This document shows, piece after piece, positions 30,384 through 40,708 of a stretch of DNA of 64,000 bases. Positions within the stretch are counted from its first letter, which is position 1; every line of letters starts with the position of its first letter. Made by a program: the position numbers and the translations under genes. The DNA is from Cordia subcordata (taxonomy: Eukaryota; Streptophyta; Magnoliopsida; Boraginales; Cordiaceae), in the NCBI GenBank assembly GCA_028554755.1, contig JAPTOF010000006.1, positions 19,529,001-19,593,000 on the forward strand, written 5' to 3'. The notes under the pieces are model-generated. The model did not search any database, had not been told where the DNA came from, and worked only from the letters and a program-made list of their open reading frames with translations.

Positions 30384-33203
30384 CAAGCTGACTTTAAGGG
30401 AGTTTGATAAAGAGCACTACTCTTGCATTCCTCAAAAGATTTATGCATTCAAGGAGATGCTTTGTAATGTGCAATCTGATTTGATGAATGGCCTTCTCAA
30501 TGATGAAATTCTTGATATGAAGAAAGATATTTTGGCAAAGATTGAAGCTCTTGAGTCCACCTACAATCATATGCTACACCAGAAATCTCGGCTCAATTGG
30601 ATTAAAGATGGTGACGCAAACACAAAGTTTTTTCATAGTACTATTCAGGGAAGGAAAAGGAAAAACACTATTTATGCTATCCAAGATTTGAATGGTACCC
30701 TTGGTTCATCAAGTGAAGGCATTAAGGCGGAATTCATTTCATTCTTCAAAGACCTACTTGGCACTCCCTTTCGGACTTGTGCAAATATTGACAATATCAA
30801 AGCTATTGTTGAAAAATCTATTGATGAGGATTGCATTAATTTGCTGGTGGCACCTTTTACCCATGAGGAAATCAAGAACACTCTCTTCTCTCTCAATCCA
30901 AACAAAAGCCCAGGGCCGGATGGTTTTACATCTCTTTTTTACATAGCTACTTGGAGGATTGTTGGTGATGATGTTTTGAAGGCCATTAGTTCCTTCTTTG
31001 ATTCCACAAAGCTTCTTAATGAGGTAAATGCCACTTACATTGCTTCAGTGCCAAAAGTCTCAAATCCTTCTATGGTTAAAGACTATAGGCCTATCTTTTG
31101 TTGCAACACCATTTACTAGTGTATTTCCAAGTTGCTTGCAAATAGACTCAAGGCTTGTCTTCCAAAGATTATTTCATGGAATCAATCTGCTTTTATCAAA
31201 GATAGACTTATCAATGAAAATATTCTTGTTGCTCATGAAGTCCTTAGGAGATATTCAAGAAACCATATTTCTCCTAGATGTGCTCTTAAGGTTGACATCA
31301 TGAAGGCTTTTGGCTCACTTAGTTGGAGCTTTATTGAAAACACTCTCTTGGCATTTGGGTTTCCTGGAAAATTTGTTACTTGGATTATGGCATGTGTGTC
31401 CTCTCCAAGTTTTACTGTTGCTATCAATGGTAGTTTTCAAGGTTTCTTCAAAGGTGCAAATGGTATTAGGCAAGGTGACCCCCTCTCTCCTTATCTTTTT
31501 GTGTTATGTATGGAAGTTCTCACATGTATGCTCAACAAATTGGAAAATCATAGTGGATTTGACTTCCACCCCAAGTGTGCCAAATTGAAGCTTAATCATC
31601 TTTGTTTTGCCGATGATCTTTTTATCTTTTGTTAGGGTAATTTGAGTTCGGTTGATTGGATCATGGAAATCCTTGAAAAGTTCCATACCCTTTCGGGGCT
31701 TAAAGTTAGCAACACAAAGAGTGATATTTTCTTTGGAGGAGTCCCAAATGATGAAAAACTTGCCATTCTCTCCAAAGTGGGGTTTCAAAGAAGGATCTCT
31801 ACCAATCCGGTATTTGGGCATCCCTCTTATTTCAAGAAAACTTAGAAGAGTTGATTATGCACCTCTCTTGGAGAAAATTGTGAGCAAACTTGATAATTGG
31901 TCCACAAAATGGCTCTCATATGCTGGTAGGCTGCTTCTTATTAAAACAACCCTTACCCAAATCTGTTCCTATTGGGCTGGAATTCTTTTACTCCCAAAAG
32001 GCATTATCTCAACTCTTGAATCAAAATTCAAGGCTTTCTTATGGCGGGACACAGGTGCAAAAATTGCTTAGAAGGATATTTGCGTTCCACTTGAGGAGGG
32101 GGGGCAGAATGTTCAAAAAATTGAGGATATCAATACCATCTCACTTCTAAAGAGCTTTTGGAGAACATATTCGCGGAGGGAATCAATTTGGAGAAAATGG
32201 GTACATGTGAATTATATCAAGAATGAATCAATTTGGACCATCACCACACCAAAAGATGCTAGTTGGATCCTTAAAATGCTGATTAAATGCCGTGACATTG
32301 CAAGGAATTTTATCACCCATTCCGTGGGAGATGGGAAAAACACTCATTTTTGGCTTGATAAATGGCATCTGAATGGGCTTCTTGGCTGCCATTGGAGCTC
32401 CACTTTCCCTACTCCACATTACTTCGCAAAGGTTAGTGATGTTTTCCACCACAACACTTGGAGTTGGCCTTTTCATCTGTTGCATGTTGATGTCCCCCCT
32501 CTCCTTTTAAATGAGGAAAATGCGGATACTTACTTTTGGGATCTCTCCCCCAACGGAACTTTTTGTTTCAAGCATACATGGGAGCACTTTAGAACAAGAA
32601 AAGAAAAGGCAAAATGGCACAATCTTGTTTGGTTCAAGGGACATACCCCAAAACATGCTTTCATTTGTTGGCTTGCTTGTTGGGATAGGCTTAATACAAA
32701 ATTCAGACTATTCTCTTTGGGGAAAGATATCAATCCAACATGCATCTTTTGCAACATGGGGAGTGAAACTCGAAATCATCTTTTCTTTGATTGTTGCTTC
32801 ACTAAAAGAATCTTGAAGCAGGGACTCCAGCTCACAATGGTTCTCACAAATTTGACAAATTGGGATGATATCTTGGCAAACATTACTCCCTTTGCTCTTG
32901 AAAAGAGTCTCAAAGCAACTATCTTGAAGCACTTGGTGGGAGCCACTATTTATCACATTTGGATTGAAAGGAACAATAGAGAATTCAGCAAAGTGTTTAA
33001 AACTGAAGAGCATATTTTCTCGTCCATTGTAAATGATATTAGGATTAAATGTTCCCTGGGAAGGAAATTTACTTCCTCTTGTATTAACAAATCTCTTTGC
33101 AAATCTTGGAGGCTTGAAGATATTCTTGTATAGGGATGCCTCCTTGGCCTCTTTTGTTTTGTACATTATTTAATTTAATCTCACTTTCTTCGCGAAAAAA
33201 AAA
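30384..33203 (+). mobile_element. LINE-L, 5'-truncated LINE at the inner edge of the right arm
   Basis: Plus-strand LINE beginning directly after the HL-2 poly(A) in the EN-RT linker (LTLREFDKEHYSCIPQKI) and ending in a 3' UTR, tttcttcgcg and poly(A) 33195-33203. Immediately after, at 33204, the right arm starts inside the zf-RVT of J'. No clear target-site duplication: the flanks are an A tract at 30372-30383 and ttcaaaaaag at 33204. Insertion into, or repair at, a rearrangement break is possible. Confidence 0.87.
30385..33133 (+). pseudogene. LINE-L ORF2 (RT and zf-RVT), few lesions
   Basis: Open except for TAG at 31117-31119, 31633-31635 and 32069-32071 and a frameshift near 31790. Order: linker with WIKDGDANTKFFHST, NPNKSPGPDGFTSLFY near 30895, CCNTIY, NQSAFIKDRLINENILVAHE, KVDIMKAFGSLSW (KAFD changed to KAFG) near 31290, GIRQGDPLSPYLF, intact CFADDLFIFC near 31605, YLGIPLISRKLRR, thumb region, NGTFCFKHTWEHF, zf-RVT CIFCNMGSETRNHLFFDCCF near 32740, HIWIERNNREF and CKSWRLEDILV with TAG at 33131-33133. 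From 32207, 308 codons are open. Confidence 0.9.
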
Positions 33204-33582
33204 TTCAAAAAAGAGATGATCTTTCATTTCACAACCCATGTGGCAAAAAATGCAATATGTGTTGATGTTGAGCCCCCAATGAAGAATTCTGAACTTTGTG
33301 CTTAATCGATCAAGAATTGCAAGCCAAACAATAAAGCTATGTTTTGGATAATCTTTGTGCCAAATAAGATTAAAACCCAAGAAATGGCAACCCTTATCCC
33401 TCATGTGCTCCCAAGTGTGCTTGAATGAGAAATCTCCATTGGGAGAAAGAGTCCAAATTACTTTGTCAATGTTGTCTTCCTGAGGAGTAAAATTTGGGAC
33501 ATCAATATGAAGAAGATGATTTGGCCAATTCCAAGTGTCATTAATAAAGATGTCACTAACTTTAGAAAGAAGAGGATGATCA
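33204..33582 (-). pseudogene. LINE-J' ORF2 fragment (zf-RVT), right-arm copy
   Basis: Mirrored copy of 23566-23946. It encodes the stretch from HPLLSKVSDIFINDTWNWPN to zf-RVT CIFCHMGCEMKDHLFFE, then is cut by the LINE-L poly(A). The remaining 0.4 kb of J has no right-arm counterpart, which defines the inner breakpoint. Confidence 0.82.
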
Positions 33583-33683
33583 TCTCTTGTTGCAATACCA
33601 TTTACAAATGCATCTCAAAATTGCTTGCCATCCATAATCTCTTGGAATCAATCGATTTTTATCAAAGAAAGGTTCATTAATGA
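33583..33683 (+). pseudogene. LINE-K' RT fragment, right-arm copy
   Basis: Short remnant with ISCCNTIYKCISKLL and ISWNQS…IKERFINE in shifted frames, mirrored to 23426-23565. It ends at the LINE-I' 5' start. Confidence 0.75.
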
Positions 33684-34461
33684 AGTTGGCATGTAAAAGG
33701 AAAATAGCCCAACTTTCTCGCTCTACCATGAAAACTCTACTCTTTCTCTCTAAAACTCTTGCAACCAACCACCACACCACCACTACACGCCACCTCCAAA
33801 CAACCTTCATTTGCAATTAACCTTATACACTTAACCTAAACACTACTTTCAAACCCATCCCTTAGCCTCAACATCTTGTTCTCATGGCAAAGAAGAAGAA
33901 AGCCACTAATTCTTTCCCTCGAGTTAGTGTAAGAATTAAAGCTAAGAGGAATGCTCATGATAGATAGTAACTCAAAAGCTATTACTTCCATGAGCTTAAA
34001 CTCCTGTGATGAGGTTGATACTGCCTCTTCACACTCCCCCTTGAGAGTGAAGAGGCTTCGTCAACCTCAAAAGTTCTCAAAGAAGTCTATGATGCTCTTG
34101 ATCCGAGTAAGACTTTTTAGCAATATGAAGAAGACCAAAACAAGGCTAAAGCTACCCTTGTTCAAAGTATTATCAATGGTGCAAAGGAAAGATCTCCTTC
34201 TTTCCCTAAGTATTGGTCCGAGCCTCTAACTCCTAAATAGCTTATGGAGAAGGAGCTTGCACAAAACCATTTTGTTTCTCCAACAAGTTATCCTCTCTCC
34301 CCAAGGAGTACAAGTTTAGCCTTGCTTGAAAAGTTTAATCAAAATCCTCATAAAGGTTTGGATGAGCTCAAGGAAGATGATGAAGAAAATTCTAGGTCTT
34401 TACCCGGTGGTCATTCTCTTGGCTCCTTGAGTAAAAACTTGCATGATGGCTTGTCATGTAA
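33684..34461 (+). mobile_element. LINE-I', 5' fragment, right-arm copy
   Basis: Mirrored to LINE-I. 5' UTR from about 33690 (ccaactttctcgctctacc), ORF1 ATG at 33884 (MAKKKKATNSFPRV), a stop after AHDR, then a fragment from MEKELAQNHFVSPTSYPLSP at 34244 through DELKEDDEENSRSLPGGHSL to the tail-to-tail junction with F' at 34461/34462. The insert-free junction is identical in both arms. Confidence 0.75.
33884..34461 (+). pseudogene. LINE-I' ORF1, N-terminal part
   Basis: Copy of 22670-23240 in opposite orientation. Same N-terminus and early stop, then frame changes. The second half is more open than in the left arm because SRSLPGGHSLGSLSKNLHDG reads through. It is followed out of register by F' sequence. 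Confidence 0.72.
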
Positions 34462-35236
34462 AACATCTCTTATCAAACAATTTAAGAGCTTTCTTGAGAA
34501 GTTTTTGCTTTTGAAAGAACTTGAACATTGGATTACCAAAAAACCGAGTACTGCATTGTTCATCCACAATCTTCAAGAAATCTGAGTAAGAAGTCCATGC
34601 ATTGTAGAATTTAAAAGGTTTAAGAGAGGGATGCCAAGACTTACAAGTATGCATTATAAGAGGGCAATGATTGGAGATGCGGGGATTATAAATCAACAAG
34701 AAAGAATGCTGATAGTTTTGAATCCAATTTGCATTCACCATAGCCCTATCAAGTTTGCTTGCCAAGAAATTTCCATGTAAAGTGAGGTCCATGAGCTTTA
34801 GCTTCTTGCAGGTTTGCATTGACCACCAAGCTTTTAAAGTCTTTAGCACTTTTTGGGATGGCCGAAGTGCTAGATTTATCTCCACATTGCAAGACTTCAC
34901 TGAAATCACCCAAAATGCAAAAGTCACTATCATTACACCATGTGCACGAAAGACCAAGCTTGCTCCAAAGTTTACTTACTTCTTTTAGAAGCTTCATTGC
35001 ATCCATAGACGAAGGCAACAAAAAAGGATTTGTGAATTTGATCATTAAAGTTGAAAATAAGGCCTTGATAACAAGAATCATTGAAAGTAGCATAAATGTT
35101 TTTCCTCCAAAAAAGCCAAATCCTCCTTTTGACCATATCATCCAAGTGATTTGCAAAACCAAGGTTGTCAAAACGGAAACTAATTGGTTGATTGCAAACA
35201 ACTTTATTCTCTAAAAGGCAAAAGAAGTCCAAGTGA
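34462..35236 (-). pseudogene. LINE-F' ORF2, EN domain part, right-arm copy
   Basis: Mirrored to 21869-22669. It contains FFCLLENKVVCN, GFANHLDDMVKRRIWLFWRK (less damaged than the left copy), LGDFSEVLQCGDKS, then a small deletion that fuses 'PHFTW' to 'KFLGKQT' (34783 region), and ASKLDRAMVNANW, SNHCPLIMHTC and LKKALKLFDKRCFT. Upstream codons lie beyond LINE-G' at 37797. Confidence 0.85.
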
Positions 35237-37731
35237 GGATAATGTTTCCTTCCTCATTGTTGATTGCATAGATGGCGTTCTTGTTCTTCCTCCCCTTAAG
35301 GAAATTATCTCTACAAAGGAGGATATCAAGGCCGAATTCCTTATTTTCTTCAAAAGTCTCATTGGTACACCCTCTCATTCTAATGCAAGTGTGGATGTCA
35401 TTAAAACAATTATTGGCAAAACTATTGATGATGATTGCTTAAATAAGCTTGCTGCCTCTATCACCCCGGAGGACCTTAAGCATACTCTCTTTGACATAAC
35501 CCCAACAAAAGCTCGGGGCCGGAGGTTTTACCTCTCACTTTTACAAAGAAGCTTGGGATATTGTTGGAGAGCATGTTCTCAAAGCTATTGGCTCTTTCTT
35601 CAACTCCAAAAAACTTCTCAAGGAGGTAAATGCAACTTACATTGCTCTTGTCCCTAAGGTCCATAATCCGTCTTGGGTTAAGGACTTCAGGCCTATTTCT
35701 TATGGCAACACCATCTACAAATGCATTTCAAAGTTGATTGCAAATAGACTAAAAGATTGTCTTCCATCCATTATCTCTTGGAATCAATCAGCCTTCATGA
35801 AAGGAAGACTTATCAATGAAAATATCCTCATTGCTTATGATCTCTTTTGGCGTTACACTAGAATGCACATCTCTTCTAAATGTGCTCTTAAAGTTGATAT
35901 CATGAAAGCCTTTGACTCACTTAACTGGAGTTTCATTGAATGCTCACTCATTGCTTTTGGCTTTCCCAAGTACTTTGTGGATTGGATTATGGCATGCATC
36001 ACCTCACCCAGCTTCTCAATTGCCATCAATGGCAGTCTTGAAGGATATTTCTTGGGAGCAAATGGTCTTAGACAAGGTGATCCTCTCTCCCTTTATCTTT
36101 TTGTCATCTGTATGGAAGTCCTCTCTTGCATGCTTAATGGTTTGGCAAATAATACAAGATTTGGATTTCACCCAAAGTGCTCCAAGTTGAAGCTGAATCA
36201 CCTTTGCTTTGTTGATGATCTATTCATTTTTTGCAAAGGGAATGTGGACTCTATGGAATGCATTATGGATACTTTAAATGTTTTTCATGCTTTCTCGGGT
36301 ATAGAAGGTAAATTGCAACAAAAGTGATATCTTCCTTGGTGGCATCTCTCTTGTGGATAAACAAACTATTCTTACCAAAGTGAGCTTCAAGGAAGTTACC
36401 CTTCCCATTAGATATCTTGGAGTTCCTCTTGTGACCCGAAAGCTTAGAAGGGCTAATAGCCTTCCCCTCATGGAGAAGATAAGTAATAAGCTTGAGCATT
36501 GGACCAATCATTCGCTTTCTTATGCTGGTAGACTCCTTATAAAGTCTACACTTCTCCAAATTTATGCTTATTGGGCAAGCTCTCTCCTCCTCCTTAAGGG
36601 TATTTTGAAGAGTATTGATTCTAAATTCCGGGCTTTCTTTTGGAGAAATACTAGAGCAAGAATAGCTTGGCTTGACATTTGTGTTCCCCATCATGAAGGG
36701 GGCTTACGCATTCGCAAGTTGGAGGATATCAACAACACATTTCTCCTCAAAATATTCTAGAGAATGTATGCTTTTAGACAAACTCTTTGGAGTAAATGGG
36801 TGCACACAAACTATATCAAGGAGGGCTCTATTTGAACAAGCACGTCCTCAAAAGATACAAGCTGGATCTTCAAATGCCTTTCCAAATGCACTAGCACGAC
36901 AAGGCCTCTTATCACACACTTTCTCAGCAATGGAAATAACACCCACTTTTGGCATGACAATTGGCATAATGTGGGCATTCTTGCTACTTATAGAAGCAAC
37001 ATCTTCAACCAGCCACCAAATTATGCTAAGGTGTGTGACATTTTCTCCCATGGTTCTTGGTTATGGCCAACGTACCTCTCACACATTGATACACCAAATT
37101 ATGTCCTCTCGAATCATATTGAGGACACCATCATTTGGAATGTTTCCCTCAATGATCACCTCTCATTCTCGCACACTTGGGAGCACATTAGATTTAGAAA
37201 AGACAAAGTTGATTGGCATAACATCATTTGGTTTAAAAGGCATAACCTGAGACATACTTTCATTGCTTGGCTTGCTATTTATGATCGCCTCAATACAAAA
37301 CATAGAATGCTATCTTGGGGAATCAATACAAATTCGAATTGCATCTTTTGTAATATTGGTTGTGAGACACGGGATCATCTTTTCTTTAACTGCTATTTCA
37401 CAAGAAAAATTTGGAGAGGAGGCCTTCAACTCACCCTTGTCCAAGACACCCTTATTGCTTGGGAAGACATCCTTGCAAACATCACACCTCAAGCAAATGA
37501 AAAGAGCCTTAAAGCTACCATCTTGAAGCATCTCTTTACAGCTACCATCTACTTCATTTGGAACGAGAGAAATTGCCGGGTGTTCAACAACGAAGCCAAA
37601 ACTGAAGAACACATTTTTTCATCCATTTTTAACCATGTACGTATTAAATGTATTGTTGGGAAAAACTTCACTTCCTCCTCATAAATAGAACTTTATGTAA
37701 ATCATAGGGTATTAAAGATATACTTGTATAG
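35237..37731 (+). pseudogene. LINE-G' ORF2 (linker, RT, zf-RVT)
   Basis: Linker (STKEDIKAEFLIFFKSLIGT), damaged SPG site near 35510, NTIYKCISKLIANRLK near 35710, NQSAFMKGRLINENILIA, KVDIMKAFDSLNW, GANGLRQGDPLSL (GDP kept here, GDR in the left copy), CFVDDLFIFC near 36205, YLGVPLVTRKLRR, WTNHSLSYAGRLL, then zf-RVT CIFCNIGCETRDHLFFNCYF near 37340 and ILV-stop at 37729-37731. A stop splits the C-terminus near 37682; frame breaks near 35520, 36300 and 36760. The FVDD change is shared by both arms. Confidence 0.88.
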
Positions 37732-37796
37732 GACCCCTTGATATTTTTGTAAATCTGTTCATCAATTAAATTCTCACACTTTCCTCACGAAAAAAA
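35237..37796 (+). mobile_element. LINE-G', uninterrupted right-arm copy
   Basis: 5'-truncated LINE of 2.56 kb with poly(A) 37790-37798, flanked by AAGTCCAAGTGA at 35225-35236 and 37797-37808. It lacks LINE-H, providing the empty site that shows H inserted only after the duplication. Confidence 0.9.
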
Positions 37797-38826
37797 AAGT
37801 CCAAGTGATGTTTGTTGATCAGCAACTTAATCTCTTTTTTTTTTTTTGTTAGGGGAATTGAGGCCCCTAATATTCCAAGAGCAAAAATTCACTGAGAAGT
37901 TGGGGTGGAAGTAGGAGGATGATCAATTATCCCTGGATCATGATTCTCAAGTGCATTGGGTCTACCTTTCTTTTTCTTTTCCCCATTCAAGCCGTGCTTA
38001 ATAGTCTGATTTAAACCATCTTGTTCAATATCCTCAACCTGATCAAGGACTTCAAAAGGATTAGAATTTAAATTGTTAGAGCTTGAGGGTTCAAGATTGA
38101 CCTTAGAAGTACTAGGCTGAGTATTGTCTTGCACAGTTTTGGTGGTTATGTCATTCGCAAGAGGCTCATTACTTGGATTTGTGTTCTTCAATGGAGCTCA
38201 TCTCTTGCCCATGGTGTACCATTCATATTGGACTTTGGGGTTATGCCTAGTAGGTTGCACTTGGGGCTGGTTGTAAGATTGTGATTTAATCTTCAAAGGA
38301 CAATTCCCTTCAACACGCCCAATCATTTTACAATGAGTGCATTTACTTGGCTTCCATGCGTATTCCACTTCGACCCTTGCTCTTGAGCCATTTCTAAGCT
38401 TTGGAAAAATGACATTTGGAAGATGTCCTTCCAAATCAACTTCAATACAATTCTAAGTTTCTTCCTGAATCGGTGAGGGCATCTATTTGAATTGGATTTC
38501 CAATGAATGATGCAAATAACCTAGTCCTCTTTTGGAGTAGAGACCTATTGGTACATTCCAAAGCTTGACCTAAATGGGGACTATTTTGCATGTCAAGTTA
38601 ATGAATTCAAGATTGGGCTCTCATTTTCTCAATAAGAGTGGCCTATGGTTAACATGCCAAAGTTGTTGAAGGACTTTTTGGTAATATTCCTCTTCTCAAA
38701 TTTGAAAACGAAAAGGCCCTTCCCTTTAGTATGAATATCTATTTTGCCAAATTTCTTCCATGCAACTTCCCTCCAAGGTCAACAACTCACTCTCAATGTC
38801 CCAAGCAAGCTCAAGGTCCACCTAAC
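37797..38826 (-). pseudogene. LINE-F' ORF1 C-terminal part and ORF2 start, right-arm copy
   Basis: Mirrored to 13939-14965. ORF1 reads from VAWKKFGKIDIHTKGKGLFV near 38765 through the knuckle CTHCKMIGRVEGNC near 38300-38340; the knuckle His is Arg here (left copy keeps His). It ends STPTSQ with TGA at 37889-37891. The ORF2 ATG at 37892 overlaps it as ATGA; the ORF2-start hairpin (CCCCTAA/TTAGGGG) is at 37851-37872. An A run just after it is expanded to about 15 relative to the left copy. Confidence 0.85.
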
Positions 38827-38830
38827 ATTT

Positions 38831-40640
38831 TAATGAAATCCTCCATTGTGGGGATAGGTCCTCTTTTGCTTCCATCCCCCCTAGTGCTTGGGATTTTAAG
38901 AAATGCATTAGTAAATCTGGTTTATTTGAGCATAAAGTGCTTGGTCCTCACTTCACTTGGACAAACAAAGGCTCTCCTTCTCATTTCATGGAAAGCAAGC
39001 TTGATAGAGCACTTGTTAACTCCCAATGGCTAGAATTCTTGGACAGCTCTTTCCTTTTGGTTGATAATCCAGGGATTTCCAATCATTGCTCCCTTGTCAT
39101 GCATACTTGTAAGTCCAGCCCATCTCCCCCAGAGCCATTTAAATTCTTCAATGCTTGGTCCTCCCACAAAGAATTCCTCAAGGTGGTTGAAGAAGCTTGG
39201 AAGGCAAGGATTCTCAATACACCAATTTTTGTTCTCACACAAAAGCAAAAGATCCTCAAACAAGCTCTCAAGGATTTTGACAAAAAGCACTTCTCCATTA
39301 TTCCTCACCAAATTTGTGAGCTCAAGAAAGATCTTGAAGAAGTACAAGTTGATACTCTAAATGAGAATTGAAAAAAAGAGGTGATTGATAAGGAGGGGGA
39401 AATTTTGAAGGTTATTGAGACTCTTGAAGCTTCTTATAGGCAAATCCTTCATCAGAAGGCTCGCATACAATGGATCAAAGAGGGAGATGCAAACACCAAG
39501 TTCTTCCACAATATGGTTAAAAGTAGAAAGATCAAGAACACCATAAATGCAATTCAAGATGTTAATGGCAACTTGCTCACCAAGGACGATGAGGTGAAGG
39601 CCCAATTTCTTTCCTTCTACAAGGACCTTCTTGGAACTAAAACAAACTCAATTGCCAGTGTTCAAAGCATCAAATCAATACTTGGTAAAACAATTGAAGG
39701 AGAATGGAAGGAAAGGCTTGCTTCCCTCGTATCCAATGAGGAAATTAAAGAGAGTCTCTTCTCCCTCAATCCCAACAAAAGTTCGGGGCCTGATGGTTAT
39801 ACATCAAATTTTTACATGGCGGCTTGGGAAATCATTGGTGATGAAGTGATGCATGCAATAAAGTCTTTCTTCTCAACAGGCAATCTCCTCAAAGAGGTAA
39901 ATACCACTATCATCACTCTTGTGCCTAAAGTTCAAAATCCCACTATGGTCAAAGATTTTTGCCCCATCTCTTACTGCAATACCATATACAAATGTATTTC
40001 CAAGATCCTTGCCTATAGACTCAAGAAATGCCTTCCCAACATCATCTCAAAAAACCAATCAGCATTCATTAAGGATAGACTCATTAATAAGAATATCCTA
40101 ATTGCTCATGAGCTACTTAGAGGATACTCAAGAAACCATATCTCTTCAAGATGTGCACTCAAAATCGACATCCTGAAAGCATTTGATACATTGAATCGGC
40201 ATTCATTGAATGCACTCTTATTGCTCTTGACTTCCCAAAAAAGTTTGTTGATTGGTTGATGGCTTGTATTACTTCTCCAAGCTTCTCTATTGCTATCAAT
40301 GGTGGTCTTGAAGGTTTCTTTAAAGGAGCTAATGGAATTAGACAAGGTGACCCCCTCTTCCCTTATATCTTTGTGATTTGCATGGAAGTCCTCGCATGTA
40401 TGCTTAACAAATTGGATAAGGAAGATGGGTTTCAATTTCACTCCAAATGTGGCAATATGAAGCATAACCATCTTTGCTTTGCGGATGACCTTCTTATCTC
40501 TTGCAAAGGAAATATTGATTCTCTTGAATGCATTATGAACACGCTCAATGCTTATCATTCTCTTTCAAGCTTAAAAATCAGCAAAGATAAGAGTGATGCG
40601 TTTTTTGGAGGTGTTCCTTTGAAAAGGAAAAATGCAATCC
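38831..40640 (+). pseudogene. LINE-A' ORF2, N-terminal half (EN part, RT core)
   Basis: Counterpart of 12126-13938. FTWTNKGSPSHFMESKLDRAL, NPGISNHCSLVMHTC, TQKQKILKQALKDFDKKHFS, an in-frame stop near 39369, then 292 codons from 39381 with WIKEGDANTKFFHN, NPNKSSGPDGYTSNFYMAAW, NTIYKCISKILAYRLKKC, KNQSAFIKDRLIN and KIDILKAFDTLN. A slip near 40200 precedes GANGIRQGDPLFPYIF and an intact CFADDLLISC near 40480. It joins 49130 across LINE-B'. Confidence 0.87.
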
Positions 40641-40708
40641 TTTTTTTTGGGAAGCAAGTAAGATTTTTCATTAGAAATCAAAATGTACAAAGAAACAAAA
40701 GAATGATG

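Noticed and set aside
27750..33203. HL-2 plus LINE-L read as one full-length LINE
   Set aside because: HL-2 has its own hairpin tail and poly(A) at 30372-30383, and LINE-L starts in the ORF2 linker without ATG, EN domain or ATGA junction.
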